Source: Rubidibacter lacunae KORDI 51-2 (GTDB lineage: Bacteria; Cyanobacteriota; Cyanobacteriia; Cyanobacteriales; Rubidibacteraceae). Taken from it: DNA of 64,000 nucleotides. The stretch is from positions 155,871 through 219,870 of the forward strand of contig NZ_ASSJ01000076.1 of the NCBI RefSeq assembly GCF_000473895.1, given 5' to 3'. Shown piece by piece: positions 58,457-64,000 of the stretch. Positions within the stretch are counted from its first letter, which is position 1, and each line of letters opens with the position of its first letter. Made by a program: the position numbers and the translations under genes. The notes below the pieces were generated by a model. The model saw nothing but the letters and a program-made list of their open reading frames with translations. It did not search any database and was not told the DNA's origin.

Positions 58457-61090
58457 TCAGAATGAAGGCAATTGGGTGTTCAAAGAGGCGTAATACTCTT
58501 GAACTTGGCTAATCCACCAGTAACCATCGGTCGGCGGGTCTCCCACCCCATCGGTACTGATGCCAACGCCCGCACCAAAGAGAACATTGTCTACACCGGC
58601 AACGGCAACATCTTCAAAGTTCGGAGCCCAGGTAATGACATTTCCTTCAACTGAGACGCCAGTGTCTTGCCACCTGTTTTGACTGAAGTAGTCCAAGCGT
58701 TCGGGGTCATCAACAATGAAAGTGTCGCCAAAAAAGAAGGTTCCAGCAGAATCTTCGTATTGGGTTGCTACGTTAAGTAGATCTGGAAAAACACCATCGG
58801 GGCTGTAGGGATTTTCCGCTTGGCTGCCGTTGATGCGGCCTACGGGAAGTTGCCACAGGGTTACAGGCTTATCCGTTTCGGCATGTAGAGTTTCAACGAG
58901 CAACAGGTAGTTTTTCCACAAGTCGTGGTTCCAGAACCAAATTGAATCCTGTGGATCGGCTGCAGCACCAGCACTAGCTGCTGCGCCATCTAATCCGTAC
59001 TTATCGATACTGATGAAGTCTGCCCCGTAGCTCAGGACACCGGCTTGCTTATAATAATCTGCAATCGCTACAGCTTCGTCGATGATTGCTTGCTTGCCTT
59101 CTTCAAATCCAAGGGTTTCTGTCAGATGGACAATGCCTTTACCGGGGATGCCTACATTGGTAAACCCACCGGCTGGACTTGCCCACAGATTGAACTGCCA
59201 TCCAAATTCAACGTTTGGGGCGTATTTGGAAATGGTGTAATTGATGGCTTGAACGAGACCCCGCACGGAATTATCAAACAATGGATCGACCGAGCTGTCT
59301 AAGATGCCTAACTCATAAATTGCAGACGTTTGTGCCGAGATATCCTGGGGCAAGGAACCAGAGTTCTGAGCTAGATAGCCTAAGAAATCCGGCTCTAGAA
59401 TCGTGCTGACTGTTTCATCGCCCGCAACGGTCACAATCTCATCAAGGGCAAATTTTAGATCTTCAAAGTATCCTCGCATATAGTCGTTGCTTTGGATGTG
59501 CAACAGGTTCGTGGTATAGCTCTCGCCACCGTCAGGAATGTTGTACCACACAAAAGTCGGTGTCATTCCGAGTTTCATGCTCTCTTCGATGTAAGAACGG
59601 ACTCGATTACCGTCACCCCAAGAGCGCCAGCCGATAGGAGTGCTAGGGTCGGGATTAAAGGGATTATTGAGGGGTCCGCCGTTGAGGTAGATATAGCGAG
59701 AATCGACGCGCTTGTTGGCAAGCCCTTCACCAAAATCCTGCCAGAAATTTAGATCGGCAGCAGAGTCTTCACTGACGGAACCAACGGTGACGTAGTCGGA
59801 AGCGTTGGGGAGCGTCCCATCTTCATTGCGGATACGGACGCCAACAAAACGCACCTCACCCGTGGCAACATTCTCAATCTGCAACGACGCCCGACCTGCA
59901 TCAAGCCCGTCGAGCAGAATTTCACTGGTACCGTCACCGAGAGGATTCAGTGTAGCTTCGATGACAGCACCATTATTGGTGGAAAGGCGCAGATCGCTGG
60001 CGTCACCGTCAAAGTTGAGGGTCAGGCTGGAAACACCTCGATCTAGGGTGATTTGCAATGCGTCCCCTTGGGCATCTTCATAGCCGACTAATTCAAAGGA
60101 GTTTTCCGAAGGGGGTAACGTTCCTCCGCCATTATTGTCCGGCTGATAGAGTAGATTTTCGCCAATTATCAACCGATCCGCCGTGATGTCTGCAATGGTG
60201 ACGGTCTGGTTGTTGCTGGGAATATCAATTAAAACGCTACCATTACCGGTATCTTGGATCGTAAATTCATTTGTACTGGGAAACCAAAATGGCCGGAGAT
60301 CGATCGTGTCTTCAGTCGGGTCGAAATTCTCAATGGTGGTGTTGCTGCCCCAATTCCAAGTGAAGCTAAAGACGTCCGATTGACCGCTCTGTCCCGTCAG
60401 CACTGATGAGAGTACCGAGCCGACATTAGTGTCGTCATTGGTGATAGTTCCCGTTCCTTGGGCATCGGCAATTGCCGCGCCGGAGGCATTACTTAATCTC
60501 AACTGAAGCGTTTCGTCCGGTTCAACCTGTGTATCGCCGTCGATCGCAACTTGAACGGTTTTACTGGTTTCACCAACAGCAAAGGAGAGGGTACCGCTCT
60601 GGGCACTATAGTCTTCTCCGGCTAAGGCAGTTCCATTGACGGTCTCAAAATCAACGGTCACCACGTCCGTACTAGCCCGATCCAGGGTAACGAGAAAGTT
60701 GAGATAGGTTATGCCGCTATCACCTTCGGTTATTTCAGCATCGGCGACAAAAAGAGACGGAGCGTTGTTCTCCCCCAATGGGTTGCCATTGAGTGAGAAA
60801 TCAGTGGGAGAAGTAATCCCGGTACTACCGGGGATTCCGATAAAGCCAAATGTAATGGTTTCACCGGGGGAAAGATCCGGATTATAATCGGCAAATTCGA
60901 TCGTGTAGCGATCGCCATTACGGCTAACAATCCTAGCATCCCAGAGACTGGTAATTTCAAAATCAGCTGTAAACTCCAGGGTCCAATCTTCCAAGGCTAG
61001 AGCGGATGTATTTGTTAGAGCGATCGCACCTTCAAAACCATTGACCCAGTCCTGTGTCACAACAAAGTCAACTGTGTAATTCATAGTCAT
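58457..61090 (-). CDS. CBM2/Calx-beta protein with glycoside-hydrolase-like C-terminal domain
   Basis: An 877-residue acidic protein with no Sec signal. Residues about 2-100 resemble a CBM2 cellulose/chitin-binding domain (VVTQDWVNGFEGAIALTNTS, LEDWTLEFTADFEITSLWDA). A Calx-beta domain spans about 105-215 (VTLDRASTDVVTVDFETVNG, GEDYSAQSGTLSFAVGET). A Ca-protein-like segment follows (IENFDPTEDTIDLRPF). After a beta segment (325-430) comes a ~440-residue domain with a TIM-barrel look: WRSWGDGNRVRSYIEESMKL, GMTPTFVWYNIPDGGESY, STILEPDFLGYLAQNSG, VEFGWQFNLWASPAGG and KPVTLWQLPVGRING. I cannot place it in a GH family. Secretion by a type I system is an inference from the domain style. Confidence 0.83.
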   Translation of the reverse strand: MTMNYTVDFVVTQDWVNGFEGAIALTNTSALALEDWTLEFTADFEITSLWDARIVSRNGDRYTIEFADYNPDLSPGETITFGFIGIPGSTGITSPTDFSLNGNPLGENNAPSLFVADAEITEGDSGITYLNFLVTLDRASTDVVTVDFETVNGTALAGEDYSAQSGTLSFAVGETSKTVQVAIDGDTQVEPDETLQLRLSNASGAAIADAQGTGTITNDDTNVGSVLSSVLTGQSGQSDVFSFTWNWGSNTTIENFDPTEDTIDLRPFWFPSTNEFTIQDTGNGSVLIDIPSNNQTVTIADITADRLIIGENLLYQPDNNGGGTLPPSENSFELVGYEDAQGDALQITLDRGVSSLTLNFDGDASDLRLSTNNGAVIEATLNPLGDGTSEILLDGLDAGRASLQIENVATGEVRFVGVRIRNEDGTLPNASDYVTVGSVSEDSAADLNFWQDFGEGLANKRVDSRYIYLNGGPLNNPFNPDPSTPIGWRSWGDGNRVRSYIEESMKLGMTPTFVWYNIPDGGESYTTNLLHIQSNDYMRGYFEDLKFALDEIVTVAGDETVSTILEPDFLGYLAQNSGSLPQDISAQTSAIYELGILDSSVDPLFDNSVRGLVQAINYTISKYAPNVEFGWQFNLWASPAGGFTNVGIPGKGIVHLTETLGFEEGKQAIIDEAVAIADYYKQAGVLSYGADFISIDKYGLDGAAASAGAAADPQDSIWFWNHDLWKNYLLLVETLHAETDKPVTLWQLPVGRINGSQAENPYSPDGVFPDLLNVATQYEDSAGTFFFGDTFIVDDPERLDYFSQNRWQDTGVSVEGNVITWAPNFEDVAVAGVDNVLFGAGVGISTDGVGDPPTDGYWWISQVQEYYASLNTQLPSF

Positions 61091-62947
61091 GCTCCGAGAG
61101 TTTCGTTGTGTATCGAGAGTAGTAGTGGAGGCTCACCGCCCCCTGCAAGCTCTACATACTAGCCCTGTGCGAAGTACAAATATGACACCAATGCGATCCA
61201 GCTTTCCAGAAAAGACGTACTCTTTCCGACCAGTCTACAGACTTTCTGCAACAAGGAATTTTTGAGGAATTTGAAATGATTGACTTGCCCAATTTTCTTC
61301 AATCGGGCGATGTTGATGACTAAAAATTAATTTTGTGGAGGCCTGCCAATAGTCCGTAGATCGCCCCGAAAAAGACTCTTATCCCAGTAAATGAACAAGT
61401 GACGTCTTTCATACTAACCAGCATCATATATGAAGTCAAACAAGAACAATTAAGAATAGTATCGTTTCTTCATTTTGTTTCGAGACTGCGATCGTGGACG
61501 ACACTAGAAAAAATACTTTTATGGGTATTTCAGCTTTTTTGGAGAACGTAATGTTTTAAATGAGCATCTGCAGATCTACTTAAAGAATCGAGGCGCACTT
61601 GCTAAGCAGAAAAATTGTTGAGTGATGGCTGAAATATGAGGGCGTACTCACTGGCCCTTTGTAGAATAATCACAGAAGCTAACGAGAATGTGTAGATTTC
61701 TCGGTTCATACTAGCCTGCAGTTTCGGGATGCGTTTAGCTTTTGGCTAAGCTTATCAAGCATCATCAAAAATCTGACAGCCTGGTGCCGATCTGTCAACT
61801 ATCAAAGTCTCGGGCGATCGCCGCCCTGTTTCTGCGGAATCACACTGACGTTGCAGTGTTAACGCAACCGATGGGATCGGGCAGTAGGCGAGGAAGCCGG
61901 GGATGCTTTCTGAAGCCGATCGCGCTGTGAACTTGCCCTGGTAAAATTCTGAGATCGATTTGGGGACGTGGAGGCAATTTAGGACTGCCGCACATCTCTA
62001 GTTCTCTGCGGGATGGTTCCAAATCGCCAAGCAAGGCAACATTATCGATCTCTTGGGTCCGCAGTACAGTGGGGGTGCTGAAGGGGCAGAACCCTCGCAA
62101 AGCAATGTTCATGGCACAAACAAGAGCATCGCGCTTCAGTTTTACTCGGGGCTCACGTGCACCACCTCGAAGAGGTAATTGTCGGGAGAAAAGACGGCGA
62201 TCGAAGAGCTAAAGGCCTTTCAAATCGCCGTCTGTTCCTCCCTGGTTCTGCACATACTTGTCCAGACATGCGATGGTGAAACCTCCCAGCTTGCGATGAA
62301 AAACCCCAATTTCCAGAGAAATACTTAACCATAGAACTCGGATACATGTTCGAGGTCCTCATCTTGTTGGATTTTGCTACTCCTCAACGACTTGAGGTTA
62401 GCGACTATCTTTGGCAAATATCAATAATTACACGGCTGGGCACCAGCTATTGCTCGAAAACACAAAGTAGCAATCTAGCACTGACCAGATCTGCTCCTCT
62501 GTTAAGTTGACCTACTTATGCAACATATTCGGTTGTGGCACCTAGTTTGCAGCTACAAGGATCTTGCTATCGCCAGGCCCAGTCCGCAGATCTAGACCAT
62601 CAGTTTGGTGACAGGCAGGGATGGAAACGAATCAACCGAGCAGGTTGCCTCCCTCCCCAAAAGGGATAGTTACCGCAGCCTTGTCGAGGCTCTTTAAGAT
62701 TCTGTGGAGAATGGGCTCAACTTCCAGGGGTGCAGCGAAGAAACTATCATGGTTCAGTTCGCCATCTTGAAATTCCATCGGTCCATTGTCTGCGAACATT
62801 GCAGTGAGAGTTTGCTCTATTTAGGGAAGTGAATGCAGGCGTACCCGAGCAGTCCCGTTTAAAACTGCCCCAGCATGGCGAAACCATTGCCGTTATTGCC
62901 TGAGTTAGGCAGTCGACTGAAACTAGCGTCGATAAAGACCCCGGGCA
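61091..62947. other. AT-richer, gene-poor region
   Basis: About 1.86 kb without a supported gene. It is visibly AT-richer at 61200-61700 than the rest of the window. Frames such as 61840-62112 (minus) and 62153-62362 (minus) give protein-like strings with no family I know. Decayed mobile or transferred DNA is possible. No tRNA, rRNA or CRISPR repeats were seen. Confidence 0.5.
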
Positions 62948-63607
62948 TTAAGTTGACCCCAACCTAGTGCTAACAAGGAAACTCTCGGTGATCAGGAGCG
63001 AACACATGAATATTACCTCGGCTCCGTTGCGGGCAATATAACCCCAGTTCTTTTCTGCGGATACACTATTGACCAGGAAGATAAAGAGCGACCCTGCAAA
63101 GAGCAACCACCTGCCACTTTGATGCCAGATCATTACCGCTAGTGGCAAAATAAGAAAATTGGTGGCAATAGTTGCCAGGGGTGGAGTCTTTGAAGTCCTA
63201 GCCAGCCGGGGGTGATCCAGTGTATCTTCTGGCGCGAGCTCCAGACGCAGAACCTCATGCCACATCCCGTAAACTAACGCTATGCAAGTGAACACCAGAC
63301 AAAAGAGTATGAAGGGTGGCTTGTCCCCCAGTCCCACGCCGGTCACCTGCATGACAGAGAGGACGAACAGTGTTATGAACGGCAAAATAGCAGCGTGCAA
63401 TACATAGCGCGGATAGCTGGCAAGCAGATACCAGTTGCGGCCAATGCAGGTCGGTCCCAGCACCAGCATGAGGTTGTCGTAGGCTATTCCAGCGAACATA
63501 ATGCGCAGGAACCACAAGCGGAAGGAGGCCGGGCCGCATATGGAAAAGGACCAGGTGAACAAACCCAGCTGAAGTAAAAGGTATGCTGCAAATATTGTCG
63601 AAACCAT
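62948..63607 (-). CDS. Hypothetical polytopic membrane protein
   Basis: A 219-residue protein from the ATG at 63607; a TTG at 63613 would add two residues. About seven hydrophobic helices (for example TIFAAYLLLQLGLFTWSFSI, LWFLRIMFAGIAYDNLMLVL, YVLHAAILPFITLFVLSVMQ, FILFCLVFTCIALVYGMW, ATNFLILPLAVMIWHQSG and WLLFAGSLFIFLVNSVSA) with little soluble sequence. I do not recognise the family. It lies alone in gene-poor, AT-richer flanks and may be recently acquired, which is an inference. Confidence 0.65.
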   Translation of the reverse strand: MVSTIFAAYLLLQLGLFTWSFSICGPASFRLWFLRIMFAGIAYDNLMLVLGPTCIGRNWYLLASYPRYVLHAAILPFITLFVLSVMQVTGVGLGDKPPFILFCLVFTCIALVYGMWHEVLRLELAPEDTLDHPRLARTSKTPPLATIATNFLILPLAVMIWHQSGRWLLFAGSLFIFLVNSVSAEKNWGYIARNGAEVIFMCSLLITESFLVSTRLGST

Positions 63608-64000
63608 TGTCAAAACCCTTGGTTGAGCATTCGAAATACATTTGGGCTTGGAGAAGAGCTCCGGGGAATCTTTCCACTAAAACTACAGCTCTCTGTTCTG
63701 CGTGCTGCTAGTTTCTGAAAATATACTCCTATTCCAACTCGTTGAATGCAAGGTGCGATTGGTTAAATATGGGTTAAATCTTGGTCGCGAGTAATGGCGT
63801 ATACCGTCGAATAAGTGCAAATAAACCCGTTTGTGCGCCTCGCTCGAAAGGTTCGTTCCGAACGTTTGGACGGTGCGGGAGTTCTGGACATTGGATAAAA
63901 CAACTTGGTATCGAGAGAGAATATCCGCTTAGCCTGGATTATTCATGAACTCTTATACGGAGACCCTAAACCTTTTGCCGTGCAAGGCTTGCAGACTTTT
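63608..64000. other. Window end, no gene recognised
   Basis: About 390 bases upstream of the membrane-protein gene. No gene is visible; the window ends in what could be the flank of a further feature. Confidence 0.35.

Noticed and set aside
62160..62220. A minus-strand string reading like SSIAVFSPDNYLFEVV, reminiscent of a proteasome alpha N-terminus
   Set aside because: It covers about 20 residues, ends at a stop and has no continuation; resemblance is likely chance.

Overview
The window is chromosomal DNA from a cyanobacterium. The evidence is an NDH-1 subunit M gene (ndhM), a Ycf46-type AAA+ ATPase, an amiC-murI pair, DUF3153 and DUF3172 proteins, urtD/urtE, and very frequent GCGATCGC (HIP1) octamers throughout. 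GC content is moderately high by eye. A marine unicellular lineage such as Rubidibacter is a guess, not something the sequence proves. I found no rRNA, tRNA, CRISPR array, prophage or intact insertion sequence.

Layout. 1-1.5 kb: truncated Ycf46-like ATPase, a ribbon-helix-helix protein and RidA, all on the minus strand. 2.2-6.5 kb: glycogen/glucose-phosphate metabolism (pgm, glgP). 7.1-11.4 kb: folK diverging from a cysteine desulfurase, a DUF3153 lipoprotein, a histidine phosphatase and a small membrane protein. 11.7-13.2 kb: an orphan sensor kinase, then 1.6 kb with little coding signal. 14.9-17.9 kb (minus): ubiX, tldD and a small RHH protein with a perfect palindrome upstream. 18.4-20.5 kb: HNH nuclease, a conserved small protein and a DUF72 protein. 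20.7-24 kb: an exported Gly-Gly-Glu repeat histidine phosphatase and an S9 peptidase. 24.2-27 kb (minus): LapA-like protein, scpA and an NDP-sugar pyrophosphorylase. 27.2-30 kb: pdxH, urtD (fused to a TerB-like domain) and urtE. 30-35.2 kb: SRPBCC protein, GAF histidine kinase, ndhM and a membrane PP2C phosphatase.

35.3-38 kb holds a large surface-type cyclophilin/cadherin-like/RTX-like protein. 38.8-41.6 kb: a PF04020-type membrane protein, a methyltransferase and an adenosine-deaminase-like enzyme that diverges from purA. 41.7-44.5 kb: purA, rplY and DUF3172. 44.8-49.4 kb: an acetoin-utilization/HDAC-type deacetylase, gyrA and a LOG-like protein. 49.8-54.6 kb (minus): CPA2 antiporter, amiC and murI, giving envelope and cell-wall functions. 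55.2-58.2 kb (minus): an apparent operon of a family-2 glycosyltransferase, a large unrecognised (alpha/alpha-toroid-like) protein and a PepSY-type membrane protein. 58.4-61.1 kb (minus): an 877-residue CBM2/Calx-beta/glycoside-hydrolase-like protein. From 61.1 kb to the end the sequence is visibly AT-richer and gene-poor, with one unrecognised polytopic membrane protein.

Most of the window is housekeeping. The unusual material is a set of extracellular or multi-domain proteins: the cyclophilin-adhesin fusion, the CBM2/GH-like protein, the GGE-repeat phosphatase and the UrtD-TerB fusion. There is also a small number of repeats and a palindrome that no gene explains. I do not see a single coherent new multi-gene system. 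The strongest candidates for undescribed biology are those four proteins and the glycosyltransferase/530-residue-protein pair.
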